From positions 2,691,501 to 2,755,500 of the forward strand of contig NZ_CP041969.1 in the NCBI RefSeq assembly GCF_014107495.1: 64,000 nucleotides of DNA. The letters run 5' to 3'. The notes under the pieces are model-generated. The model saw nothing but the letters and a program-made list of their open reading frames with translations. It did no database searches and was not told where the DNA came from. Made by a program: the position numbers and the translations under genes. Every line of letters starts with the position of its first letter. The first letter of the stretch is position 1. This document shows positions 46,822 through 56,011 of the stretch, in pieces. This stretch comes from Cohnella cholangitidis (GTDB lineage Bacteria; Bacillota; Bacilli; Paenibacillales; Paenibacillaceae).

Positions 46822-46823
46822 GC

Positions 46824-47897
46824 TTATCCGCTCCTCTGCGCTTCAAGCTTGATTTGCTTGCTTCTGAGCTGTCCGCAAGCGGCATCGATGTCTACCCCAT
46901 GCTCCAGGCGAACGCTGCAGCTTACCGATTGCTTCTTAAGCGTGTCATAGAACGCGCTCACCGTCGAACGTTCCGGTCTTTGATATTGGCTGTGCTCGTC
47001 AACGGGATTATAAGGAATCAAGTTGACGTTCACTAACGGCCGTCTATCTCCGATCAATTCGGCAAGCTCCAATGCATGCTCCCGCTGATCGTTGACATCC
47101 TTCAGCATAATGTATTCGAACGTGATTCTCCGATTCGTTTTGTCCAAATAGTAGTCGATCGCCTTCAATAGCTTCTCGATCGGGATCGCCTTGTTAATCT
47201 TCATGATCTGCGTCCGCAGCTCATTGTTCGGCGCATGAAGGGAAATCGCCAGATTGACCCTGAGGTCGGCATCTGTGAAATCGTAGATTTTGTCGGCAAG
47301 CCCGCTTGTCGATACGGTAATATGCCGAGCGGCAATCGCCAGCCCCTTCTGGTCTTTGACGGTCAATATGAAATCCACCAAGTTCTCGAAATTATCGAAC
47401 GGCTCGCCGATTCCCATGACGACGATGTGGCTGACGAGCTCGCCCTTGACCGCCGAATCGAGATGATGTTGAACCTTCATCAACTGTTCCACGATCTCGC
47501 CGCTGGATAGATCGCGGCTCTTCTTGATCAGGCCGCTCGCGCAGAAGCTGCAGCCGATATTGCAGCCGACCTGCGTCGTCACGCAGACGGACAAGCCGAA
47601 CTTATGCCTCATGAGCACCGTTTCGATCAAGTTGCCGTCCTTAAGCTTGAACAGAAACTTAATCGTTCCGTCCACCGATTCTTGCTTCAAATGCTCGCTA
47701 AGCGTATGGATGACGAAATGGTCCGCCAACAATTGAACGCAATCCTTGTTCACGTCGGTCATCTCGGCGAACTCTTTGACCCGTTTCCGATACAGCCAAT
47801 CCCACACTTGCGAGGCGCGGGACTTCTTATGCCCTCTCTCCGCCAGCCATGAGACCAGCTGGTCGAACGTTAGTCCGTATATAGATTCAAGATTCAT
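46824..47897 (-). CDS. RlmN/Cfr-type radical-SAM 23S rRNA methyltransferase
   Basis: A 357-residue enzyme. The N-terminal accessory domain leads to [17 protein letters not shown] (CxxxCxxC, [4Fe-4S] cluster), [26 protein letters not shown] and [13 protein letters not shown]; the C-terminal [17 protein letters not shown] carries the methyl-accepting Cys. RlmN methylates C2 of A2503; Cfr methylates C8 and gives antibiotic resistance. The close YloN-like sequence favours RlmN, but its place beside an aldo/keto reductase suggests a second paralog rather than the housekeeping locus. Confidence 0.85.
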   Translation of the reverse strand: MNLESIYGLTFDQLVSWLAERGHKKSRASQVWDWLYRKRVKEFAEMTDVNKDCVQLLADHFVIHTLSEHLKQESVDGTIKFLFKLKDGNLIETVLMRHKFGLSVCVTTQVGCNIGCSFCASGLIKKSRDLSSGEIVEQLMKVQHHLDSAVKGELVSHIVVMGIGEPFDNFENLVDFILTVKDQKGLAIAARHITVSTSGLADKIYDFTDADLRVNLAISLHAPNNELRTQIMKINKAIPIEKLLKAIDYYLDKTNRRITFEYIMLKDVNDQREHALELAELIGDRRPLVNVNLIPYNPVDEHSQYQRPERSTVSAFYDTLKKQSVSCSVRLEHGVDIDAACGQLRSKQIKLEAQRSG

Positions 47898-48011
47898 TCG
47901 TAACCCTCATTTCGATAAGTAGCCGGAGCTTGCATATGCTTGATAACATTGTCCCAGAAATGTTTCGGATAAACAAGCTTGCGGCGCCTTGCCGCTTATC
48001 GAATGGCGGCT

Positions 48012-48037
48012 AATTCCCTCGTTGAGGGAGTTTTTTT
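48012..48037 (+). terminator. Orphan plus-strand terminator upstream of the iron operon
   Basis: AATTCCCTC / GAGGGAGTT (48012-48032) is a 9-bp stem with a 3-base loop, followed by TTTTTTT. No plus-strand gene precedes it; rlmN is on the other strand. It would end a transcript starting within about 47900-48000 or antisense to rlmN. Confidence 0.7.
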
Positions 48038-48079
48038 ATTTGATAAAAACTGAATTAATGCTGAAAGCCGCAAAAACTA

Positions 48080-48109
48080 TTGACAGCTCCTCTCGCAAGG
48101 CTATAGAAT
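48080..48109 (+). promoter_or_regulatory. Promoter of the siderophore uptake operon
   Basis: TTGACA (48080-48085), an 18-base spacer and TAGAAT (48104-48109) give a start near 48116. The Fur box lies immediately after it. Confidence 0.7.
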
Positions 48110-48121
48110 GTGCAATGTAGT

Positions 48122-48140
48122 GATTATGATAATCATTCTC
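48122..48140 (+). promoter_or_regulatory. Fur box
   Basis: GATTATGATAATCATTCTC matches 17 of 19 bases of the consensus GATAATGATAATCATTATC. It overlaps the initial transcribed region, so Fe-Fur should block transcription when iron is abundant. Confidence 0.92.
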
Positions 48141-48234
48141 ATTAGGTGAATGAGACTACCCCAACCTCAATGAGAAATCACCTACATATTCCATACAAAG
48201 ACAGCATTCATTTGCTGAAGGAGAGAATCATTCC

Positions 48235-49215
48235 ATGAAAAAAGCGTTAATCCCGTTTGTTCTTATTCTCGTGCTAATCCTTAGCGCGTGCGGCGGCAAA
48301 GCCGTCAATAACGACAGCAGCCCGGCTCAGTCCGAGCAAGCCAGCCCTTCCGCTTCCGCTCCGGCCGCCACGGCCTCGGAATCGGCGTCGGCCGAAACCG
48401 CCTCGGGCACGATCGTCTATCAATCCCAGACCGGTCCGATCGACGTACCGGCCAATCCGCAGCGCGTCATCGTGCTCTCGTCCTTCTCGGGTAACGTGAT
48501 GGCGCTCGGAGTACCGCTTGTCGGCGTAGACGACTGGTCCAAGATGAATCCGAAATTCGAGGAGAAGCTGAAGGACGTTCAATCCGTAACGGACGAAAGC
48601 TTGGAAAAGATCATTGAGCTGGAGCCCGACCTGATCATCGGTTTAGACAATATCAAGAACGTCGATAAATTAAAACAAATCGCCCCTACGGTCACGTTCA
48701 CTTACGGCAAAGTCGATTACCTGACCCAGCACTTGGAAATCGGCAAGCTGCTCAACAAAGAAAAAGAAGCCCAAGCTTGGATCGACGATTTCAAAGCCCG
48801 CGCTCAGAAAGCCGGCGAGGACATTAAAGCGAAGATCGGCGCGGACAAAACGTTCTCCGTCATCGAGAGCTTCGATAAGCAGTTGTACGTCTTCGGCGAC
48901 AACTGGGGCCGCGGCACGGAAATCCTGTACCAAGAAATGAAGCTGGCCATGCCCGAGAAAGTCAAAGAGATGGCACTGAAAGACGGTTACTACGCCTTAT
49001 CCGCGGAAGTTCTTCCCGAGTACGCCGGCGACTACGTCATCTTCAGCAAAAATCCGGACGCGGACAACTCGTTCCAAAATACGGATACGTACAAGAACAT
49101 CCCGGCGGTTAAAGATAACCATGTGTTCGAAGTCAATGCCAGAGAGTTCTATTTCAACGATCCGCTGACGCTGGACTATCAGCTAGACTTCTTCATTAAG
49201 AGCCTGCTTGGCTAA
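48235..49215 (+). CDS. Siderophore-binding lipoprotein of an iron ABC transporter (FhuD/FeuA-type)
   Basis: A 326-residue substrate-binding protein. Lipobox LILSACGG (Cys near 19), an Ala/Ser-rich linker of about 40 residues, then the FecB/PeripBP_2 fold: PIDVPANPQRVIVLSSFSGNVMALGV, EPDLIIGLDNIKNVDKLKQIAPTVTFTYG, and a helical backbone linking two lobes. It captures ferric siderophore outside the membrane. It is first in an operon with two FecCD permeases under a Fur box. The ribosome site is AAGGAGAG. The specific siderophore is not readable. Confidence 0.92.
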   Translation: MKKALIPFVLILVLILSACGGKAVNNDSSPAQSEQASPSASAPAATASESASAETASGTIVYQSQTGPIDVPANPQRVIVLSSFSGNVMALGVPLVGVDDWSKMNPKFEEKLKDVQSVTDESLEKIIELEPDLIIGLDNIKNVDKLKQIAPTVTFTYGKVDYLTQHLEIGKLLNKEKEAQAWIDDFKARAQKAGEDIKAKIGADKTFSVIESFDKQLYVFGDNWGRGTEILYQEMKLAMPEKVKEMALKDGYYALSAEVLPEYAGDYVIFSKNPDADNSFQNTDTYKNIPAVKDNHVFEVNAREFYFNDPLTLDYQLDFFIKSLLG

Positions 49216-49285
49216 GATTGCCCCGAGGAGGAATTCTTGCTTCAAGAATTCCTCCCTTATTCTATGAAGAGAAGATGAGAGACCG

Positions 49286-50293
49286 ATGACGAATAAAAAA
49301 AGCGCCATTCCCTTCACGTATAAGCTCATTGCGGGGCTTGTTGTATTTATTGGCATGTTTATCGTATCCATGGTGTTCGGCGCGAAGGACACCTCGATTC
49401 ATGACTTATGGCTGGCGATAGCCTCTAACAAGACTAGCGATAAAATACTGGTACTCCGGGAGCTTCGGATTCCGCGCGAGATCGCGGCCATTCTCGTCGG
49501 GGCCGCTTTTGCCGTATCCGGCTCGATCATGCAAGGCGTAACCCGCAACCCGCTGGCCGATCCCGGATTGCTCGGTCTAACTTCAGGCGCCAATATGGCG
49601 CTTGCGCTCGCGTTGGTATTGATCCCCGGGCTAGATTACTTCGGCATCATGATTGCTTGCTTTATCGGATCCGCCTTGGGAGCAAGCCTCGTTCTTCTCT
49701 TAAGCGCAGTGCGCAAAGGCAGCCTGTCTCCTATTCGCATCGTACTTGCCGGAGCCGCCGTGTCCGCGTTCCTCTACGCGATCTCGGACGGCGTCAGCAT
49801 TGTTTTCAAAATTTCCAAGGACGTCAACATGTGGACCGCGGGCGGGCTTATCGGAACGACGTGGGGCCAGCTCCAAACGATCGGTCCGGTCATTATCATC
49901 GGCGTGCTGATCGCCATCTTCCTAGCGAACCAGGTCACGATCCTTAGCCTAAGCGATGAAGTCGCCGTCGGTTTGGGTCAGAAGCTGGTACAGATCAAAG
50001 CAGCGCTATTCGTCCTTATCGTCGTGTTGACGGGCGCTTCGGTCGCGCTAGTCGGGAATTTGGCTTTCGTGGGCTTGATGATTCCCCACATCGTACGCCC
50101 TATCGTAGGAACCGACTATCGTTATATTATCCCGTTCTCCGCCGTTATCGGAGGTTCGTTCATGCTGCTCGCGGATACGATCGGGCGTACCATTAACTTG
50201 CCTTACGAAACGCCGGTCGCAGCCGTCGTGGCGATGCTGGGCTTGCCGTTCTTCCTATTAGTCGTTCGTAAAGGAGGCAAAGCTCTGTCATGA
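49286..50293 (+). CDS. FecCD-type iron-siderophore ABC permease
   Basis: A 335-residue permease of about ten helices. It has GAAFAVSGSIMQGVTRNPLADPGLLGLTSGAN (FecCD signature), VAVGLGQKLVQIKAALF and the coupling region GLMIPHIVRPIVGTDYRYIIPFSA. It overlaps the next permease gene by 4 bases (ATGA). The two form the heterodimeric channel. Confidence 0.94.
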   Translation: MTNKKSAIPFTYKLIAGLVVFIGMFIVSMVFGAKDTSIHDLWLAIASNKTSDKILVLRELRIPREIAAILVGAAFAVSGSIMQGVTRNPLADPGLLGLTSGANMALALALVLIPGLDYFGIMIACFIGSALGASLVLLLSAVRKGSLSPIRIVLAGAAVSAFLYAISDGVSIVFKISKDVNMWTAGGLIGTTWGQLQTIGPVIIIGVLIAIFLANQVTILSLSDEVAVGLGQKLVQIKAALFVLIVVLTGASVALVGNLAFVGLMIPHIVRPIVGTDYRYIIPFSAVIGGSFMLLADTIGRTINLPYETPVAAVVAMLGLPFFLLVVRKGGKALS

Positions 50294-51297
50294 TCTTATC
50301 TCATCTTATCCGCAAACAAAGGTTGATCGTTCTGGCCTGTTTAGGTTTGATAGCGGCGACCGCCGTGATCGGCATGGGGTTGGGCTACTCCTCCTTGTCG
50401 TATGACAGGCTGCTCCCGGTCCTATTCGGGCACGGAACGTTCAAAGAAGACTTCGTCTTATATTCCGTCCGGTTACCGCGAATCATGATCACGGTGCTGT
50501 CCGGCATGGCTCTCGCCTTATCCGGTTCGATACTGCAAAGCGTCACGCGCAACGATCTCGCCGATCCGGGCATTATCGGCATTAACTCGGGCGCGGGCGT
50601 GGCGATCGCCGTATTTTTCCTGTACTTTCCGATCGATGTCGGTTCATTTGCTTACACGCTTCCGCTCGTCGCTTTCGTCGGCGCGTTAATTACGGCTTGT
50701 CTGATCTATATCTTCTCGTATAGCCGAACCAAAGGCCTGAATCCGATTCGGCTAGTGCTGATCGGGGTTGGTTTCTCGATGGCGCTGTCCGGCATGATGA
50801 TCGTCATCATCTCCTCGACCGAACGGCAGAAAGTCGATTTTATCGCCAAATGGATAGCCGGCAACATCTGGGGCACGGACTGGCCCTTCGTATGGGCTCT
50901 TGCTCCTTGGCTGATCCTGCTCATTCCGTTTGCGTTATTCAAGGCTACCCGATTGAACATCCTCGGATTAAGCGAAGCCACCGCCGTCGGCGTCGGATTG
51001 AAGGTGGAACGGGAGCGCGTCGTATTGCTGCTGGCTGCCGTCGCCGCTGCCGCTGCCGCCGTGTCCGTCACCGGGGGAATCGCGTTCATCGGACTGATGG
51101 CACCGCATATTGCCAAAGCTTTGGTGGGACCCCGCAACCAGCTGTTCATTCCCGTCGCGGTTCTATTGGGCGGATGGCTGCTGTTGGTCGCGGATACGAT
51201 CGGGCGCAATATCGTCGGTCCCGATGGAATCCCCGCGGGGATCATGGTTTCGTTAATCGGCGTTCCTTATTTCGCGTACCTGTTGTTGAAAAAATAA
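50290..51297 (+). CDS. FecCD-type iron-siderophore ABC permease, second subunit
   Basis: A 335-residue permease, paralogous to the preceding one: GMALALSGSILQSVTRNDLADPGIIGINSGAG, LGLSEATAVGVGLKVERERV, GLMAPHIAKALVGPRNQLFIP. It pairs with the upstream subunit. No ATPase gene follows; the operon ends in a strong terminator, so a shared FhuC/YusV-type ATPase must come from elsewhere. Confidence 0.94.
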   Translation: MILSHLIRKQRLIVLACLGLIAATAVIGMGLGYSSLSYDRLLPVLFGHGTFKEDFVLYSVRLPRIMITVLSGMALALSGSILQSVTRNDLADPGIIGINSGAGVAIAVFFLYFPIDVGSFAYTLPLVAFVGALITACLIYIFSYSRTKGLNPIRLVLIGVGFSMALSGMMIVIISSTERQKVDFIAKWIAGNIWGTDWPFVWALAPWLILLIPFALFKATRLNILGLSEATAVGVGLKVERERVVLLLAAVAAAAAAVSVTGGIAFIGLMAPHIAKALVGPRNQLFIPVAVLLGGWLLLVADTIGRNIVGPDGIPAGIMVSLIGVPYFAYLLLKK

Positions 51298-51301
51298 AGA
51301 T

Positions 51302-51332
51302 AAGCCGGCAGGCGGGTCCTGTCGGCTTTTTT
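51302..51332 (+). terminator. Terminator of the siderophore operon
   Basis: AAGCCGGCAGG / CCTGTCGGCTT (51302-51328) forms an 11-bp stem (one G-T pair) followed by TTTTTTG. Confidence 0.92.
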
Positions 51333-51356
51333 GCTATGGGAATCGTTTCAGCAGCC

Positions 51357-52010
51357 TTAACCGCCCCTGCCGCCGTTCAATCCGAACAGCCGGAAAGACG
51401 CATAAGGATAAGTTCCGTAGCGGATTGCCAGTTCCCGTTCGAACAACGTCATCCGTTCGATGATCCGGTTATTGCCCAAGGCGCCTCCATCCAACACGCG
51501 AAAAGGAATGCCCCCGAGCAGCTGCAACACCGCCGCCTTAGCCGCAACGTCATCGGAAGTGACGTATACGTCGCTCCATTGACCGTCGTGTACGGGGTTC
51601 TCCAGCACTTTGAAAAAGGTGTTCTTGAACGCTCCGACTACTTTCGTCCCGGGAATCCGATTTTGCAATTGCTCGGCAGCCGAAGTACCCCATTCCGTCG
51701 TAAAATCCTTGAAATCCTCCGTGAACGGATTGGCGATGTCGACGAGAATTTTGCCTCTAAGTTCCTCCTTAAGGTCTTCCGCCCAAGGCAACAAATCCCG
51801 GAACCAGAGAGCGGCGAAAATGACGTCCGCTTGCAAAGCCTCGTTCATGCCGACCGGAACAACGGAATCGAGCTTCGCTTCCCGCAGCAGTTCCCTTGTC
51901 TTGTCCGGCGAACGGGAAGCCCACGTCAACTCGGCGTTATTCAAAGCCGAAGCCAGCATGCCGATTAGCCCTCTACCCATTCGTCCCGTTCCTATGACGC
52001 TTACTCTCAT
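51357..52010 (-). CDS. NAD(P)-binding oxidoreductase, NADPH-dependent F420-reductase-like
   Basis: A 217-residue Rossmann protein from the ATG at 52010 (AGGGAGGGG ribosome site); a longer frame has none. VSVIGTGRMGRGLIGML is the dinucleotide-binding loop, then ADVIFAALWFRDLLPW and ILVDIANPF. It resembles the COG2085 family. F420 is not expected in Firmicutes, so the hydride acceptor is probably another small molecule. It is convergent with the siderophore operon. Confidence 0.75.
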   Translation of the reverse strand: MRVSVIGTGRMGRGLIGMLASALNNAELTWASRSPDKTRELLREAKLDSVVPVGMNEALQADVIFAALWFRDLLPWAEDLKEELRGKILVDIANPFTEDFKDFTTEWGTSAAEQLQNRIPGTKVVGAFKNTFFKVLENPVHDGQWSDVYVTSDDVAAKAAVLQLLGGIPFRVLDGGALGNNRIIERMTLFERELAIRYGTYPYASFRLFGLNGGRGG

Positions 52011-52175
52011 TTTGCATCCCCTCCCTAAGTGGCTAGGGACATCATACACGGCTCGCGCGAGGCCGGGAATTTCCATTTCCTTTCATGGCTAACGCCAAAA
52101 GTTGCACCCTATTCACGCAATATCCGTTTTGGTATTCTAAGCTATAATTACATACAGACATAGCGGGTGAACAAC

Positions 52176-53042
52176 GTGAATATCGCATACCTCGAAAGTT
52201 TTCTGGAGACGGCCAAGCAGAGAAGCATATCCAAAGCTAGCGAAAGACTGCAGATGACGCATCCTGCCTTAAGCAAGCAGCTTCGCAGCGTAGAAACCTA
52301 TTTCGGCGCCACTTTGTTCAAGCGTTCCCCCGCCGGCGTGGAATTAACGGAAGCCGGTAAAGCCTTGTACGCGCGTATCGGTCCCTTATTTAAAGAAATA
52401 TCGGCTTTGCGGGCGGAGCTGTCCGCCATGCGGCATTCCCGCAAAATCCGCTTAGGCGCGCTTCCGAGTCTCGCAGCTTACTACCTGCCAGAGAAAGTAT
52501 TCGAGCTGAACTCTCGGAATATCGAAGCCGAGCTTGTCGTGGCGAATACGTCGGCCGAGCTGCATGACATGCTCCAATCGGGCGCAATCGACGCCGCCGT
52601 ATGCGGACATATTCCGATTCATCCATCGTTATGGAGCACGGTCCTGTTCGAAGAACCGTTCTATGCCGTCGTCTATTCCTCTCACCCTCTAGCAAGCCGA
52701 ACCGAAGCGTCCCTAAAGGAGTTATCCGAGGAACCGTTTATTCTCCATCCTCCGGTTTGCCAAATCAGACAATTGCTGACTACCCTGATGGAGCAGCATG
52801 GCCATCGGCCCGTTCTTAAGGCGGAAGTAGGCTTCGGGGAGTTCATTCTCGGTTACGTGGCGACGGGGGCAGGCATCGGCTTCGTTCCCCGGATCGTGGC
52901 AGTCAACGCTTCCAACCCTAAATTGCGTTCCTTTCCCATAACCAACGATGGAGCTAGACGCACGGTCAGTCTCTTCACTCTGGAGGAAGACCTGGGCAAA
53001 CAACTTTTCCCTTTGTTAAAAGAAGGCCGCGCTGCGCCTTAG
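52176..53042 (+). CDS. LysR-family transcriptional regulator
   Basis: A 288-residue regulator: winged HTH at 1-60 (NIAYLESFLETAKQRSISKASERLQMTHPALSKQLRSVE) and a C-terminal substrate-binding domain (about 90-288, RLGALPSLAAYYLPEKVF). I prefer the GTG at 52176 (CGGGTG upstream); a GTG at 52167 is in frame. TATAAT at 52143-52148 is a likely -10. The adjacent divergent oxidoreductase gene (51357-52010) is its natural target. Confidence 0.88.
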   Translation: MNIAYLESFLETAKQRSISKASERLQMTHPALSKQLRSVETYFGATLFKRSPAGVELTEAGKALYARIGPLFKEISALRAELSAMRHSRKIRLGALPSLAAYYLPEKVFELNSRNIEAELVVANTSAELHDMLQSGAIDAAVCGHIPIHPSLWSTVLFEEPFYAVVYSSHPLASRTEASLKELSEEPFILHPPVCQIRQLLTTLMEQHGHRPVLKAEVGFGEFILGYVATGAGIGFVPRIVAVNASNPKLRSFPITNDGARRTVSLFTLEEDLGKQLFPLLKEGRAAP

Positions 53043-53048
53043 AGTCGG

Positions 53049-53789
53049 TTACAGCGTTTGTCCCCCGTCCACCGTAATGATTTGACCGGTCATCGCTTCT
53101 AGCTCCAGGGTTGCGCATATCGATTGGGCAATGTCCTCCGGAGCTGCGAGATGCTGCAATAGCAGCTTAGGAGCCAACTTCTTCATTTGTTCTTCCCTCC
53201 CGGCCCACCATCTCGTCGGGACCGCTCCCGGCACGATGCAGTTGACCCTAATATGCGGGGCTAGCGCCCTCGCCAACGACTTGGTCAATCCGTGGACCGC
53301 CGCTTTGGATACGGCATAGGGAAGCGACGAGCCGGATCCCGTGGAGCCTGCGATGCTTCCTAAATTAACGATGGCTCCTCGTCCGTTCTTCCTCATAATC
53401 GGGGCAACCGCTCTAGCGCAGTAAAACATGCCTTTAACGTTTACGCCGAACAGTTCGTCCCAAACTTCCTCGGTCGCGGCCTCCAAATCCTCCAGAGGGA
53501 GATGACGGGTAATGCTTGCGTTATTCACAAGCCAATCGACGGTTCCGAATTGCTCCTCCAGTCGATTGACCATTCCTCTAACTTCATTGTCCCTAGAAAC
53601 ATCGGCTTGTATGGCAATCGCCCGTCCGCCGCTCCGACGAATGAGCTGCGCCACTTCTTCCGCTTCGGCTCTAGAGCGAGAATAGTTCACCGCGACGGTA
53701 ACCCCCCGCTCGGCAAGCGCTAAGCATGTCGCCCTGCCGATTCCGGTGCCTCCTCCGGTAACGATAGCGATTGTATGTGGCATCCCCAA
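53049..53789 (-). CDS. Short-chain dehydrogenase/reductase (FabG-like)
   Basis: A 246-residue SDR. AIVTGGGTGIGRATCLAL is the cofactor loop (GxxxGIG), NNASI the NNAG-equivalent, and the catalytic Ser/Tyr/Lys are in NLGSIAGSTGSGSSLPYAVSKAAV. The start is TTG at 53789 with GGGAGGGG 7 bases before; an ATG at 53783 follows. It is convergent with the LysR gene at 52176 and divergent from the LysR gene at 53912, either of which could control it. The substrate is unknown. Confidence 0.9.
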   Translation of the reverse strand: MGMPHTIAIVTGGGTGIGRATCLALAERGVTVAVNYSRSRAEAEEVAQLIRRSGGRAIAIQADVSRDNEVRGMVNRLEEQFGTVDWLVNNASITRHLPLEDLEAATEEVWDELFGVNVKGMFYCARAVAPIMRKNGRGAIVNLGSIAGSTGSGSSLPYAVSKAAVHGLTKSLARALAPHIRVNCIVPGAVPTRWWAGREEQMKKLAPKLLLQHLAAPEDIAQSICATLELEAMTGQIITVDGGQTL

Positions 53790-53911
53790 TCCAGATCCCC
53801 TCCCTTATGTTCGTAACCCAATTGTATTCCCCAAGTATTGTTTTGTATAATTGAACTTATTGAACCAATAATTCAAAATTACTGAATGTAGAAGCAATTA
53901 GGAGCGCTCTC

Positions 53912-54790
53912 ATGGATCTCAAAACTTTAAGAACGTTTCACTTGATCGTGAAGCACGGGAGTTTTATTCAAGCAGCGGAGGAATTGAATTACGCCCAATC
54001 GACGGTAACGATGCAAATTCAAAAGCTCGAAGCCGATTTAGGGGTTCAACTCATGGAACGAGGAAAAAAAATCCGATTAACGGAAGCAGGAAGGCTATTT
54101 TACGAGCAAAGCCTGGATATCGTACAGCGCATGGAACAGGTACAAAAGAATATATCGGATCTGTCTATCGGAGAAACGGGAACGGTCCGGATCGGCGTAA
54201 CGGAACCGACCGCCAGTTGCAGATTGCCTCGGCTATTGCAACGGTTCATGGCTCAATACCCGAGAATCCGCATAGCGTTGGAAATCTCCAGCACGCCTGC
54301 CTTAACGGAATCCTTAATGCAAGGAAACATCGATTTTGCCCTATGCTCCACGCCGGATGTTGGCAGCGAGCTCTATTTTCAACCGCTGTTTCAGGAGCGG
54401 TTCGTGGTTTTACTGCCGGATGAACACCCGCTTTCCCGGAAAGAGATCATTGAGCCAAGCGATTTACAAGATTACCGCCTATTGATAACGTCAGCAAACT
54501 GTCCTTATCGCAAGAAGCTCGAAACGGTTCTTCAACAATCGGGCCATATCTCGCTAGAAACAATGGAGATCGGCAGTATGACCGCTTTGAAAAATTATGT
54601 CGAATACGGCTTCGGGATCGCGCTGGTACCCGAAATCGTCTTAAACCCCCTGCCGGCAAAGACAACGGTACGTTCAATAAGCGGCTCATCCATCGATATG
54701 CTTACCGGACTGGTCCGCAAAACCTCTTCGTTACAGTCTGCCAGCGCGAAGTTATACCAGTATATTTTGCAAGAAATTAACCTAGGTTAA
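53912..54790 (+). CDS. LysR-family transcriptional regulator
   Basis: A 292-residue regulator. HTH at 1-60 (TLRTFHLIVKHGSFIQAAEELNYAQSTVTMQIQKLEADLGVQLMERG), then an effector domain with GTVRIGVTEPTASCRLPRLL. It is divergent from the SDR gene at 53049, its probable target, and followed by an SDR remnant. TTAGGAG ribosome site. Confidence 0.9.
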   Translation: MDLKTLRTFHLIVKHGSFIQAAEELNYAQSTVTMQIQKLEADLGVQLMERGKKIRLTEAGRLFYEQSLDIVQRMEQVQKNISDLSIGETGTVRIGVTEPTASCRLPRLLQRFMAQYPRIRIALEISSTPALTESLMQGNIDFALCSTPDVGSELYFQPLFQERFVVLLPDEHPLSRKEIIEPSDLQDYRLLITSANCPYRKKLETVLQQSGHISLETMEIGSMTALKNYVEYGFGIALVPEIVLNPLPAKTTVRSISGSSIDMLTGLVRKTSSLQSASAKLYQYILQEINLG

Positions 54791-54800
54791 GGAACTCCCC

Positions 54801-54838
54801 CTTTTCCTGCTTTATATTGAGCATAAGAACAGGGGGAA
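54801..54838 (+). promoter_or_regulatory. Hairpin that would hide the ribosome site of the SDR remnant
   Basis: CTCCCCCT (about 54800-54807) can pair with AGGGGG(A) (about 54831-54837), which is the ribosome site six bases before the ATG at 54845. Either a weak terminator of the LysR gene or a translational gate. Confidence 0.35.
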
Positions 54839-54844
54839 TCAAAC

Positions 54845-55201
54845 ATGAAGCAATCCGGTCATACCGTACTCATCACGGGCGGCGCTTCGGGCATCGGGCT
54901 CGCTTTGGCGGAACGGTTTATCCAGAACGGCAATAAGGTCATCGTTATCGGCCGTAATGAGATTAAGCTAGATCAAAAGAAAGATAAGCATCCCGGCATC
55001 TCGACCTATTGTTGCGATCTGGCGAGCGGAGAGCAATTGGACGCGCTTGTTCAACTGCTCTCCGCCGAACGGCTTGTTACGGAGTTTTGGGCTTCTTATC
55101 GGAACAATCGGCTCGAAATCCGCGTCGGCAAAGTTAAGCTGCTCAAGCTTGTTCAACGTTGGTTTCCTTCGCTCGCGGACAAAATATTGAAAAATAGCTA
55201 A
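54845..55201 (+). pseudogene. SDR with large in-frame internal deletion (DltE/YqjQ-like remnant)
   Basis: Only 118 residues remain of an enzyme usually about 250 long. The N-terminus is intact (TVLITGGASGIGLALAERF), up to LDALVQLLSAERLV. It then jumps directly to a C-terminal tail of the membrane-linked SDR type (FWASYRNNRLEIRVGKVKLLKLVQRW). The NNAG region and the catalytic Ser-Tyr-Lys are gone, so it cannot act as a dehydrogenase. The frame is unbroken, so a short protein may still be made. Confidence 0.8.
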
Positions 55202-55983
55202 TCTTGAAGTTTAGCCGCCAACCGCCGAATCTCGTCGCTTAACCTGCGATTGACGGGATACGCCTCTTCCAAGAAGCTTAAGATGCGAAGCGCCGATTGC
55301 GGAACGCGATCGTACCCCTGGACCATCTCTCCAACGGCCTTCGCGAAAAGAGGAAATCTCGCTTCAAGCCTGCGCTCGTTGCCGAAAGGGTCGGGAAAAT
55401 AGCTCACTTCCGGCTCTAACAAATGCAATACGGACAGAATGCTGTCCACCGCATAGTTTTGAACAAACCGTTGCGCGGACAGCTTCTCCCCTCTGGCATA
55501 GCGCCCCAGCCCCACGTACAGATTCGTTAGCGCCTCGTTCAAGGGGAAGTCGAGGGAATCCTTTCTCAGGCTGGCTACTTTTCCGGATACGCTGAAGTTT
55601 TCTCCATTCGCATACGAGGGAGATTTCCATACGATTCTCCCTCCGGTAAAGAAGGCGCTCTTCATTTCCTCTTCTTCGAAAATGGCATACTCGCCGTAAA
55701 TCCCGTCTTCGAATAGAATTTTGCAGCCGACATCCGAATTTTTAAATTGGTAGGCCAAGGGGTGAACATCCTCCAGCCAATCCAGATGATCGATAAATCT
55801 TGTCTTAAAGCCCTGCTTCACGATGACGAAAAAATCCAAATCCGAGTATTCGTCCAACCGATCCAGTTCGCTGCCGACGGAACCAAGTCCTAATAATAAC
55901 AAGGCTCCTTCTTTGGTTTCCAGATTGCTGCCGATTCCGTCGAGCCGTTGCAGCAGCCGTTGTTTAAATGCCGTTTTGTCCAT
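55198..55983 (-). CDS. Nucleotidyltransferase-domain protein
   Basis: A 261-residue protein. LLGLGSVGSELDRLDEYSDLDFFVIV has the GSx..DxD signature of the polymerase-beta-like nucleotidyltransferase fold (the carboxylates of DEYSDLD bind metal). The C-terminal part is helical and resembles the substrate-binding domain of aminoglycoside/lincosamide nucleotidyltransferases, but no specific family can be named. Its 3' end overlaps the SDR remnant by 4 bases. Confidence 0.75.
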   Translation of the reverse strand: MDKTAFKQRLLQRLDGIGSNLETKEGALLLLGLGSVGSELDRLDEYSDLDFFVIVKQGFKTRFIDHLDWLEDVHPLAYQFKNSDVGCKILFEDGIYGEYAIFEEEEMKSAFFTGGRIVWKSPSYANGENFSVSGKVASLRKDSLDFPLNEALTNLYVGLGRYARGEKLSAQRFVQNYAVDSILSVLHLLEPEVSYFPDPFGNERRLEARFPLFAKAVGEMVQGYDRVPQSALRILSFLEEAYPVNRRLSDEIRRLAAKLQD

Positions 55984-56011
55984 GTGAATCCTCCTTTTGA
56001 TAGGTCAACGC

